A DNA stretch of 13,479 bases from VBCK01 sp035511515 (GTDB lineage Bacteria; Pseudomonadota; Gammaproteobacteria; Burkholderiales; Burkholderiaceae_F), in assembly GCA_035511515.1 (NCBI GenBank), contig DATKFG010000097.1:1-13479 (forward strand), given 5' to 3'. The position numbers and the translations under genes are program-made. The notes beneath the pieces are model-generated. The model was not told the origin of the DNA. It ran no database searches and worked only from the letters and a program-made list of their open reading frames with translations. This document shows, in pieces, positions 6,688 to 13,479 of the stretch; position 1 is the stretch's first letter, and every line of letters starts with the position of its first letter.

Positions 6688-8085
6688 ATGGCGTTTTACC
6701 GATCCCGGGCGCGGCTAGCCTGCGTGATCCTGCTTTCACTGGCGGGCTGCACGCTTGGGCCTCAATACAAGCGACCCGAAGGGGCGATGCCCGCCGCGTG
6801 GCGCGAGAGTGCCCCGGCCGACGCAGCCTGGCCGTCGGCGCAATGGTGGCGCGGCTTCGGATCGGCCGAGCTCGACCGCTACATGGCGCAGGCGATAAGC
6901 GCCAACTACGACATCGCCGCCGCGGTGGCGCGCGTGCGCGAGGCCGATGCGCAGGCCACCATCGCCGGCGCCGCGCTGCTGCCGACCTTGGGCGCCGACC
7001 TCACCGCGTTCACCCAGCGAACGCAGACGACCCAGTTCGGCCATTTGGACTTCCACCAGATCTCGCCGCAACTCACCGCCAGTTATATCGTCGACTTCTG
7101 GGGTAAGAACCAGGCGGCCCAGACGGCGGCGCTCGCGACCGCCACCGCAAGCCGGCACGACCAGGCCACGGTGGAGCTCACCGTGATGACCGCCGTCGCG
7201 CTCGCCTATTTCCAGACGCTCGAGCTGCAGGACCGCATCGCGGTGGCGGAGCAGAACCTCGCGTCGGCCGAGACCACGCTGCGTGGCCTGCGGCTGCAGT
7301 TGGCGGCCGGCATCGCAACTGCGCTGGACGTCGCGCAGCAGGAAACCACGGTGGCCACGATCAGCGCCTCGATCCCCCCGCTGCACCAGCAACTGAGCCA
7401 GTCGATCGATGCGCTGGCCATCCTGATCGGGCAGCCGCCGCAATCCATCAGCGCCTCGGCCGCGGCGCTGGCCGACCTGTCCGTCCCGGTGGTCAGGCCG
7501 GGGCTGCCTTCGGAATTGCTGCGGCGGCGCCCGGATGTGGCGGAGGCCGAAGCCCAGCTCATCGCCGCCAACGCCAACATTGTGGTGGCGCGCGCGTCGC
7601 TGTTTCCGAACATCGCGCTGACGGCCTCAGGCGGCTACGCCAGCTCATCGCTGTCGACGTTGTTGAAATCCTCCAGCAGCGTCTACTCGGTGGCCGGCGG
7701 TCTGACGCAGCCGATCTTCGAAGGTGGAGCGCTGCGCGCGCAGGTCGAGTTTGCGCGGGCCCGGCGTGACGAACTGGTGGCGGATTACCGCAAGGCGATC
7801 CTGACCGCTTTCACCAACGTCGAAGACGCGCTGGCGCAGGTGCAACAGTCCGCCGAGCAGCTCAGCCGTCAGCAGACCGCGGTGGCCAAGGCCAGCCGCG
7901 CCAACCACATCGCGCAGGCGCAGCTGCGTTCGGGGGTCGTCAGCATTCTGACGGTGCTCAATACGGAAACGGCGCTCTTCTCGGCTCAGGATGCGGTGGT
8001 GCAGGCCCAGTACGCCCAGATGCAGTCTCTGGTGAACCTGTTCGCGGCGCTCGGCGGCGGCTGGCGCGAAGAGGCGGTTCGATGA
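6688..8085 (+). CDS. RND efflux outer-membrane factor lipoprotein (NodT/OprM family)
   Basis: 465 residues. This is the TolC-like trimeric channel that carries RND pump substrates across the outer membrane. The start at 6688 gives a lipoprotein signal, MAFYRSRARL...LSLAGC, with lipidated Cys21 in the lipobox LAGC, followed by the family hallmark LGPQYKRP. An upstream in-frame ATG (6613) would put 25 unlikely residues before this signal. No clear Shine-Dalgarno precedes 6688. Two OEP repeats follow, from ~59 and ~271; the second begins with the diagnostic GLPSELLRRRPDVAEAE and SLFPNIALTASGGY. The stop overlaps the adaptor start by 4 bases (ATGA), indicating translational coupling. It is first in the operon, whereas in many RND operons the outer-membrane gene comes last. 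Pump substrates cannot be inferred. Confidence 0.94.
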   Translation: MAFYRSRARLACVILLSLAGCTLGPQYKRPEGAMPAAWRESAPADAAWPSAQWWRGFGSAELDRYMAQAISANYDIAAAVARVREADAQATIAGAALLPTLGADLTAFTQRTQTTQFGHLDFHQISPQLTASYIVDFWGKNQAAQTAALATATASRHDQATVELTVMTAVALAYFQTLELQDRIAVAEQNLASAETTLRGLRLQLAAGIATALDVAQQETTVATISASIPPLHQQLSQSIDALAILIGQPPQSISASAAALADLSVPVVRPGLPSELLRRRPDVAEAEAQLIAANANIVVARASLFPNIALTASGGYASSSLSTLLKSSSSVYSVAGGLTQPIFEGGALRAQVEFARARRDELVADYRKAILTAFTNVEDALAQVQQSAEQLSRQQTAVAKASRANHIAQAQLRSGVVSILTVLNTETALFSAQDAVVQAQYAQMQSLVNLFAALGGGWREEAVR

Positions 8086-9293
8086 GCAACGGCCGCCTCG
8101 TGGCCATGCTCGGCTCGATCGCGCGCGCGGCGCGCAGCCCGCGCGTCGCGTTGATCGGCGTGGCGCTGGTCCTGCTGCTGATCGTGGCGGTGTACGGGGC
8201 GGCCGACGCGCCCAAGCGCTCTGCGGCCGCTGCCGGCGGCGCAGGCCAGCCCGTGCGGGTGGAAACCGCGTTGGCCACGCGCGGCGACGTACCGGTTTAT
8301 CTGGAGGGCCTCGGGACGGTCCAGGCCTTCTATACGGTGACCATCACGCCGCGGGTCGACGGCGAGTTGATGAAGCTGGGCTTCGTCGAGGGCCAGATGG
8401 TCAAGCCCGGCGACCTGCTGGCGCAGATCGATCCGCGCCCGTTCCAGGCGGCGCTCGATCAGGCGCAGGCGGCCAAGGCCAAGGACGCCGCCCAGCTCGC
8501 CAATGCGCGGCGCGATCTGGAGCGCTACGTCTCCCTCGCGCCGGAGGAGTTCACCAGCGAGCAGACGCTGGAGACCCAGCGCGCGCTGGTCGCGCAGCTC
8601 GAAGCGCAGGTGGCCGGTGATCAGGCCGCGATCGACAACGCCAGGACCCAGCTCGACTACACCGCGATCCGCTCCCCGATCCAGGGCCGCACCGGCATCC
8701 GCCTGACCGATCCGGGCAACATCGTGCACGCCACGCCGGCCACCGGCATCGTGGTCGTCACGCAGGTGCAGCCGATCGCGGTGATCTTCACGCTGCCGGC
8801 CGATGCGCTGCAGGCGGTCAACGCGGCCATGGGGTCCGGGCCGGTGGCGGTGACCGCCGTGTCGCGCGACGGCAAGAACGTGCTGGGCACCGGCACCGTG
8901 AAGCTGATCGACAACCAGATCGACCAGACGACCGGAACCATGCGTCTGAAGGCGGTGTTCCCCAACCAGGACGGCAAGCTGTGGCCGGGCGATTTCGTCA
9001 ACGCGCGGGTGCTGGTTCAGACGCGGCACGCTGCGCTGACCATCCCGTCGGCGGCCGTGCAGCGAGGGCCCTCCGGTGTGTTCGCCTATGTGGTAACCCC
9101 GGACGCCACGGTGCAGATGCGGCCGCTGCAGATCGGCGGCGAGTCCGGCGCGCTGACGATCGTCGAGCAGGGACTCGAAGCGGGCGACCGCGTCACCACC
9201 AACAATCAGTACCGGCTGCAGGCGGGCGCTCGCGTGAGCCGGGTGGAAGCTGCTCCCGCCTCGCCGGCCGGCGCCGGCAAGGCCACGCCATGA
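8082..9293 (+). CDS. RND efflux periplasmic adaptor (MdtA/MexA-type membrane fusion protein)
   Basis: 403 residues. The adaptor joins the inner-membrane permease to the outer-membrane channel. A single N-terminal hydrophobic segment (~22-40, VALIGVALVLLLIVAVYG) without a lipobox suggests a membrane anchor. The lipoyl half-motif TITPRVDGELMKLGFVEGQ and GDLLAQIDPRPFQAAL precede an alpha-helical hairpin rich in Ala/Gln/Glu (~128-200). The second lipoyl half (DYTAIRSPIQGRTGIRL), a beta-barrel domain and the membrane-proximal domain (DQTTGTMRLKAVFPN, then LWPGDFVNARV) follow. The closest named relative by motif is MdtA. Translation starts inside the preceding stop (ATGA, with AGAGG 7 bases before), and its own TGA overlaps the permease start in the same way. 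Confidence 0.95.
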   Translation: MSNGRLVAMLGSIARAARSPRVALIGVALVLLLIVAVYGAADAPKRSAAAAGGAGQPVRVETALATRGDVPVYLEGLGTVQAFYTVTITPRVDGELMKLGFVEGQMVKPGDLLAQIDPRPFQAALDQAQAAKAKDAAQLANARRDLERYVSLAPEEFTSEQTLETQRALVAQLEAQVAGDQAAIDNARTQLDYTAIRSPIQGRTGIRLTDPGNIVHATPATGIVVVTQVQPIAVIFTLPADALQAVNAAMGSGPVAVTAVSRDGKNVLGTGTVKLIDNQIDQTTGTMRLKAVFPNQDGKLWPGDFVNARVLVQTRHAALTIPSAAVQRGPSGVFAYVVTPDATVQMRPLQIGGESGALTIVEQGLEAGDRVTTNNQYRLQAGARVSRVEAAPASPAGAGKATP

Positions 9294-12200
9294 GCATTTC
9301 GGCCCCCTTCATCCAGCGGCCGATTGCGACGTCGCTGCTGATGGCGGCCGTTTTTCTGGTCGGGCTGGCGGCTTTTCCGTTGCTGCCGGTCGCGCCGCTG
9401 CCGCAGGTGGATTTCCCCACGATCCTGGTGAGCGTGCAGCTGCCGGGTGCCAGCCCGGAGACGATGGCCTCGTCGGTGGCGACCCCGCTGGAGAACCAGT
9501 TCTCGCAGATTCCCGGCGTCGCGCAGATGACGTCGACCAGCCTGTTGGGCAACACGCAGATCACGATCCAGTTCGACCTGAATCGCAACATCGATGCGGC
9601 CGCGCAGGACATCCAGTCCGCGATCGATGCCGCGGGCGGCTTCCTCCCGAAGAACCTTCCGCAGCCCCCCATTTACCGCAAGATCAATCCGGCCGAATCG
9701 GCGGTGGTGATTTACGCGATCCATTCCGACGCGCTGGCGCTCACCGAGGTGGATGACTACGCGGAAAACGTGATCCTGCCGCGCATGTCGCAGGTTCCGG
9801 GCGTCGGCCAGGTGTCGCTCGGCGGCCAGCAGAAGCCCGCGGTGCGGGTGCAGATCGACCCGGCCAAGATCGCGGCCATGGGCATCCAACTGGAGGATGT
9901 GGCCAACGTCATCTCGACCGCGACCGTCAATGCCCCCAAGGGAACGGTCAACGGTCCGACCCGCAATTTCGTGGTCTACGACAACGACCAGCTTCTGAAG
10001 GCCGCTCCCTGGAACGACGTCATCGTCGCCTACAAGAACGGCGCGCCGGTGCGGATCCGGGACATCGGCGTCGCCGTCGACGGTCCGGAGAACGACCAGC
10101 TCACCGCGTGGCAGAACGGCAAGGACGGCATTCTGCTGCTGGTCTACAAGCAGCCGGGGGCCAACATCATCGACGTGGTGGCGCGGATTGAAGCGGCGCT
10201 GCCGCAGATCATGCTGGCGGTGCCGGCGTCGATCAAGGTCGACAAGATCATCGACCGCACCACGACCATCAAGGCCTCGGTGGAGGACGTCGAGTTCACG
10301 CTGATGCTGACGATCGTGCTGGTGGTGCTGGTGATATTCCTGTTCCTGCGCAACCTGTGGGCCACCGCAATCCCGGCCGTCACCATCCCGCTCGCGCTGT
10401 TCGGCACTTTTGCGCTGATGTACGTGCTGGGCTACACGCTGGACAACCTGTCGCTGATGGGCCTGACCATCGCGGTCGGCTTCGTGGTCGACGACGCCAT
10501 TGTGATGCTGGAGAACATCTACCGGCACATCGAGGAGGGGATGACGCCGATGCAGGCCGCCTACAAGGGCGCGGGCGAGATCGGCTTCACGATCGTGTCG
10601 ATCAGCGTTTCGCTGGTGGCCGTGTTCATCCCGCTGCTGCTGATGGGGGGCATCATCGGGCGGCTGTTCCGCGAGTTCGCGATCACGGTCACGATGACGA
10701 TCGCGGTGTCGGCCTTCGTGTCACTGACGCTGACGCCGATGATGTGCTCGCTGTTCATCCGCGACGAGCGCAATGCCCGGCATGGGCGCCTCTATCAGCT
10801 CAGTGAACGGTTTTTCGAGGGCCTGCTGCACCTGTATACGCGCGGGCTGGATTTCGTGCTCAGGCACCAGCGCGTCACGCTGATGACGTTCGTCGCCACT
10901 GTGGCGACCACCGTCGCGCTGTATGTGATCGAGCCGAAGGGGTTCTTTCCGCAGCAGGACACCGGAATCATCGCCGGTCTGGCCGACGCCTCGCAGGACA
11001 TCTCGTTCGGCGAGATGGTGCGCATCCAACACCAGCTCACCGACGTGATCGCCCGCGATCCCGACGTGGCGGGCTGGGCCACCGCGGTCGGAGGCAGCCG
11101 GCCGTTGAACAACGGCTTCGTGGTGATCAGCCTGAAGCCGCGCGGCCAGCGCACGGCGACTGCCGACCAGATCATCACCCGGCTGCGCGCCGGCTTCGCC
11201 AGCGTGCCCGGGGCCACGTTCTTCCTGCAGGCGACGCAGGACTTGAACGTCGGCGGGCGGCTGTCACGCACTCAGTACCAGTACACGCTGCTCGACCCCG
11301 ACCTGGACGAGCTGAACGAGTGGGCTCCGAGGTTGCTCAGCCACCTGCAGGCGCTGCCCCAGCTGAAGGACGTCGCCACCGATCAGCAGACCAACAGCAC
11401 GATGCTGTCGCTTGCGATCGACCGCGACCAGGCGGCCCGCTTCGGGATCCAGCCGTCGGTCATCGACCAGACGCTGTACGACGCGTTCGGCCAGCGCCAG
11501 GTGACACAGTACTTCACGCAGCTGAACACCTACCACGTGATTCTGGAGATCAGGCCGGAGCTGCAGTCGGATCCGAACACGCTGAACAAGCTCTATTGCA
11601 AGTCGCCGATCTCCGGTCAGCAGATTCCGCTGTCGACCTTCGTCAAGTTCGACACCCAGCGCGCCGGCTTCCTCTCGATCAACCACCAGGCGCAGTTTCC
11701 CGCGGTCACGCTGTCGTTCAACCTGGCGCCCGGCGTTGCGCTGGGCCAGGCGGTCGACGCGATCCAGAAGGAGGTGTACGACATCCGCATGCCGCGCTCG
11801 GTCGTGGGCACGTTCCAGGGAACGGCGCAGGCGTTCCAGGCATCGCTGAAGACGCAGCCGTACCTGATACTGGCGGCGCTGGTGGCCGTGTACATCATCC
11901 TGGGCATGCTGTACGAAAGCTACATCCACCCGTTGACGATCCTGTCGACGCTGCCCTCGGCCGGGGTCGGCGCGCTGCTGATGCTGCTCGCGTTCCACTA
12001 CGATCTTTCGGTGATCGCGCTGATCGGCATCATCCTGCTGATCGGCATCGTGAAGAAGAACGGGATCATGATGGTGGACTTCGCGATCCACGCCGAGCGC
12101 GAGCGGCACCTGTCGCCCGAGGAGTCGATCCGCCAGGCCTGCCTGTTGCGGTTCCGCCCGATCATGATGACCACCATGGCCGCGCTGCTGGCGTCGCTGC

Positions 12201-12391
12201 CGCTGATGCTGGGGCACGGCGTCGGCTCCGAGATCCGGCAGCCGCTCGGCTATTCGATGGTGGGCGGCCTGGTGCTGAGCCAGGCGCTGACACTTTTTAC
12301 GACCCCGGTGATCTACCTGTACCTGGACCGCCTGAACAACCGGCTGGGGCGAAAGGCGGCGCAACCGGCCGTGCCGGCGGCACCGGCGTAG
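9290..12391 (+). CDS. RND efflux permease (MdtB/MdtC/MuxB type, HAE1 family)
   Basis: 1033 residues, the normal HAE1 length. This inner-membrane proton/drug antiporter begins SAPFIQRPIATSLL and has the subfamily hallmarks LPVAPLPQVDFPTI and LPGASPETMASSVATPLE. TM1 is ~12-30, the first cluster ~335-550 and the second ~860-1020, with two large periplasmic loops. The proton-relay residues are present: Asp401 and Asp402 in VGFVVDDAIVMLEN, and Lys923 in IGIVKKNGIMM (equivalent to AcrB Asp407/408 and Lys940). The pump looks active. It starts in an ATGA overlap with AAGG 7 bases upstream. MdtBC and MuxBC pumps use two permeases, but only one is encoded here and the next gene is convergent, so this is probably a homotrimer. 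Substrates are unknown. Confidence 0.95.
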   Translation: MSISAPFIQRPIATSLLMAAVFLVGLAAFPLLPVAPLPQVDFPTILVSVQLPGASPETMASSVATPLENQFSQIPGVAQMTSTSLLGNTQITIQFDLNRNIDAAAQDIQSAIDAAGGFLPKNLPQPPIYRKINPAESAVVIYAIHSDALALTEVDDYAENVILPRMSQVPGVGQVSLGGQQKPAVRVQIDPAKIAAMGIQLEDVANVISTATVNAPKGTVNGPTRNFVVYDNDQLLKAAPWNDVIVAYKNGAPVRIRDIGVAVDGPENDQLTAWQNGKDGILLLVYKQPGANIIDVVARIEAALPQIMLAVPASIKVDKIIDRTTTIKASVEDVEFTLMLTIVLVVLVIFLFLRNLWATAIPAVTIPLALFGTFALMYVLGYTLDNLSLMGLTIAVGFVVDDAIVMLENIYRHIEEGMTPMQAAYKGAGEIGFTIVSISVSLVAVFIPLLLMGGIIGRLFREFAITVTMTIAVSAFVSLTLTPMMCSLFIRDERNARHGRLYQLSERFFEGLLHLYTRGLDFVLRHQRVTLMTFVATVATTVALYVIEPKGFFPQQDTGIIAGLADASQDISFGEMVRIQHQLTDVIARDPDVAGWATAVGGSRPLNNGFVVISLKPRGQRTATADQIITRLRAGFASVPGATFFLQATQDLNVGGRLSRTQYQYTLLDPDLDELNEWAPRLLSHLQALPQLKDVATDQQTNSTMLSLAIDRDQAARFGIQPSVIDQTLYDAFGQRQVTQYFTQLNTYHVILEIRPELQSDPNTLNKLYCKSPISGQQIPLSTFVKFDTQRAGFLSINHQAQFPAVTLSFNLAPGVALGQAVDAIQKEVYDIRMPRSVVGTFQGTAQAFQASLKTQPYLILAALVAVYIILGMLYESYIHPLTILSTLPSAGVGALLMLLAFHYDLSVIALIGIILLIGIVKKNGIMMVDFAIHAERERHLSPEESIRQACLLRFRPIMMTTMAALLASLPLMLGHGVGSEIRQPLGYSMVGGLVLSQALTLFTTPVIYLYLDRLNNRLGRKAAQPAVPAAPA

Positions 12392-12426
12392 GCTTCGGCG
12401 CACCTCGCCCGTGAGGGTCGCGTCGG

Positions 12427-13107
12427 CTACTTGCTCGTGGAGTCGGCGTCGACCTCGGAGCCGCTGCCGGAGGCTCGCTTGGGGCGGCGGACGGTTCTCA
12501 CCTTCCCGCTGCTTCCACCTCCGCAGAAGAACCGATCAGCGCCATCGGACTCGAGCCCCGACACGCCCACTCCAGGCGGCATCTCGAGCCTGTCTAAGAC
12601 CTCACCCGTGCGAGGATCGACTCGCCTCACTTCGCTCTGGTCGCCTTCCCAGGTGCCGTGCCACAGTTCTCCGTCGACCCAGGTGACCCCGGTGACGAAG
12701 CGGTTGGACTCGATGGTGCGGAGAATCGCCCCGGTTTCGGGATCGACTTGATGGATCTTGCGCTCCCGATACTGCCCCACCCAGAGCGTGCCTTCGGCCC
12801 ACGCGAGCCCCGAGTCACCGCCGCCGCCCGGCGCCGGGATCGTGGCGAGCACACGGCCGCTCTTCGGATCGATCTTCTGGATGCGGTCCTCGGCGATCTG
12901 AAACAGGTGCTGGCCGTCGAACGCCGTTCCCGCATGCGCGGCGACATCGATCGAGCGCAGCGTTTTCCCGCTCGCCGGATCGAGAGCGTTCAGCGTGTCT
13001 CCGGCAGCAAACCACACTTGTTGACCGTCATACGTAACCCCATGCACGTGGTCGACACCCGGAAAGGGCCCATATTCACGGAGGATTTCGGCTGCAGATC
13101 GCTTCAT
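12427..13107 (-). CDS. Cytoplasmic beta-propeller, glutamine cyclotransferase/YncE-like
   Basis: 226 residues with no signal peptide or membrane segment. About five propeller blades are visible. Four carry a D-P-x-[ST]-G turn followed by a beta strand, at residues 43-47, 80-84, 122-126 and 164-168. Each turn is preceded by a [YFW]-x-x-G strand start (YDGQQVWF, FDGQHLF, WAEGTLWVG, WVDGELWHG). This is the repeat style of glutamine cyclotransferase-like, SMP-30-like and YncE-like proteins. I cannot identify catalytic residues, so a cyclotransferase reaction is not established; ligand binding is equally possible. The tail (~207-226) is basic, then Ser/Gly/Asp-rich, and probably disordered. It starts 9 bases after the stop of a winged-helix gene, so the two are probably co-transcribed and the regulator may control both. 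It converges with the efflux permease across 35 bases that hold no clear terminator. Confidence 0.8.
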   Translation of the reverse strand: MKRSAAEILREYGPFPGVDHVHGVTYDGQQVWFAAGDTLNALDPASGKTLRSIDVAAHAGTAFDGQHLFQIAEDRIQKIDPKSGRVLATIPAPGGGGDSGLAWAEGTLWVGQYRERKIHQVDPETGAILRTIESNRFVTGVTWVDGELWHGTWEGDQSEVRRVDPRTGEVLDRLEMPPGVGVSGLESDGADRFFCGGGSSGKVRTVRRPKRASGSGSEVDADSTSK

Positions 13108-13116
13108 GATTGCATC

Positions 13117-13479
13117 TTAATCACTCGGCAGTGGCGCGGGGAGTAACAAGGTTGTCGTGAATCCCGGCACGGGCGGGGTCATCCAGCGACGCGCTCGCCC
13201 CCGACCATACGACTGCACCGTGCCTGCTGACGCCAGCGAGTCGAGTGCCCGCTGCACGGTGCGCTGGCTGGCGGCAAGCGCAAGCGCCAGGGCCGAGCTC
13301 GACCACGACTCACCGTCGGCGAGAAAGGCGAGCACCGCCGCATGCTGCTCTTCGACGGGCCGCGCCAGAACGACGACCTCGCGTGCTCGGCGCGCCACCA
13401 GCGCAAACCCTCCTTTCGTGGCGCTCACGCCGGCCAGTGTCCGAAGCGCCGTGCGAAGCCGCCCGATTTCTACTCGCAA
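13117..13479 (-). CDS. Winged helix-turn-helix regulator (5' end outside window)
   Basis: The C-terminal 120 residues are visible and the frame is open to the right edge. The TTG at the edge is a Leu codon, not necessarily a start. Residues ~43-105 of the visible part form a winged helix: EEQHAAVLAFLADGE, a positioning helix SSSALALALAAS, a recognition helix QRTVQRALDSLASAG, and a basic wing SYGRGRARRW. A short proline-rich end, PPVPGFTTTLLLPAPLP, follows. The part before ~40 (RLRTALRTLAGVSATKGGFAL) may belong to an upstream domain. It ends 9 bases before the beta-propeller start, so it is probably first of a two-gene unit and a candidate regulator of it. The family is not one I can name precisely. 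Confidence 0.72.
   Translation of the reverse strand: MRVEIGRLRTALRTLAGVSATKGGFALVARRAREVVVLARPVEEQHAAVLAFLADGESWSSSALALALAASQRTVQRALDSLASAGTVQSYGRGRARRWMTPPVPGFTTTLLLPAPLPSD

Noticed and set aside
5480..6718. 412-codon plus-strand frame across the hairpin and the cyclodeaminase-family gene
   Set aside because: The minus-strand protein has every family motif, and the plus-strand frame would translate the inverted repeat and intergenic DNA.
9206..10528. Minus-strand frames opposite the permease (also 11264-12403)
   Set aside because: They are His/Arg/Gln-rich antisense shadows of an RND permease whose motifs are all intact on the plus strand.
12371..12416. Small inverted repeats at the end of the permease gene and in the 35-base gap as a terminator
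   Set aside because: The stems are only 4-5 bp with no T-run, as expected by chance in GC-rich DNA.

Overview
The window is GC-rich (roughly two-thirds G+C by eye), densely coded and chromosomal in character. It suggests a Gram-negative proteobacterium: there is a complete tripartite RND efflux operon with an outer-membrane lipoprotein channel, plus several exported proteins with Sec signal peptides. Gene style and a 'ccctctcccgc / gcgggagaggg' intergenic hairpin fit Xanthomonadales best, with Burkholderiales as the alternative. This placement is an inference, not a proof. I saw no rRNA, tRNA, CRISPR array, transposase or integrase.

Region 1 (1-5413, plus strand) is a probable three-gene operon. 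It begins with the 3' part of a DUF900-type alpha/beta hydrolase. Fourteen bases later comes a 938-residue exported TPR-CHAT protein (caspase-like peptidase fold, His797/Cys840) starting at a GTG. Thirty bases after that is a secreted 460-residue protein with a four-cysteine GLG1/FGFR-type repeat, an Ala-Pro-Thr-Ser linker and an unrecognised domain. This is the least understood part of the window and the best candidate for a new system: an envelope-located TPR-CHAT peptidase beside a hydrolase and a Cys-rich exported partner.

Region 2 (5414-5578) is a convergent intergenic gap. It holds a small GC hairpin and a perfect 19-bp stem with a 3-nt loop, probably a dispersed repeat that may also end transcription.

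Region 3 (5579-6508, minus) is an intact ornithine cyclodeaminase/mu-crystallin family NAD(P)-dependent enzyme with a strong Shine-Dalgarno sequence and a plausible sigma-70 promoter. Bases 6509-6687 are a divergent intergenic region with a small inverted repeat just before the efflux operon.

Region 4 (6688-12391, plus) is an efflux operon in the order outer-membrane factor, periplasmic adaptor, RND permease. Both junctions are 4-base ATGA overlaps, so the three proteins are probably made by coupled translation. The permease is of the MdtB/MdtC/MuxB type but stands alone rather than as a pair.

Region 5 (12427-13479, minus) is a two-gene unit: a winged-helix regulator cut by the right edge, then, 9 bases on, a 226-residue cytoplasmic beta-propeller resembling glutamine cyclotransferase/YncE-like proteins.
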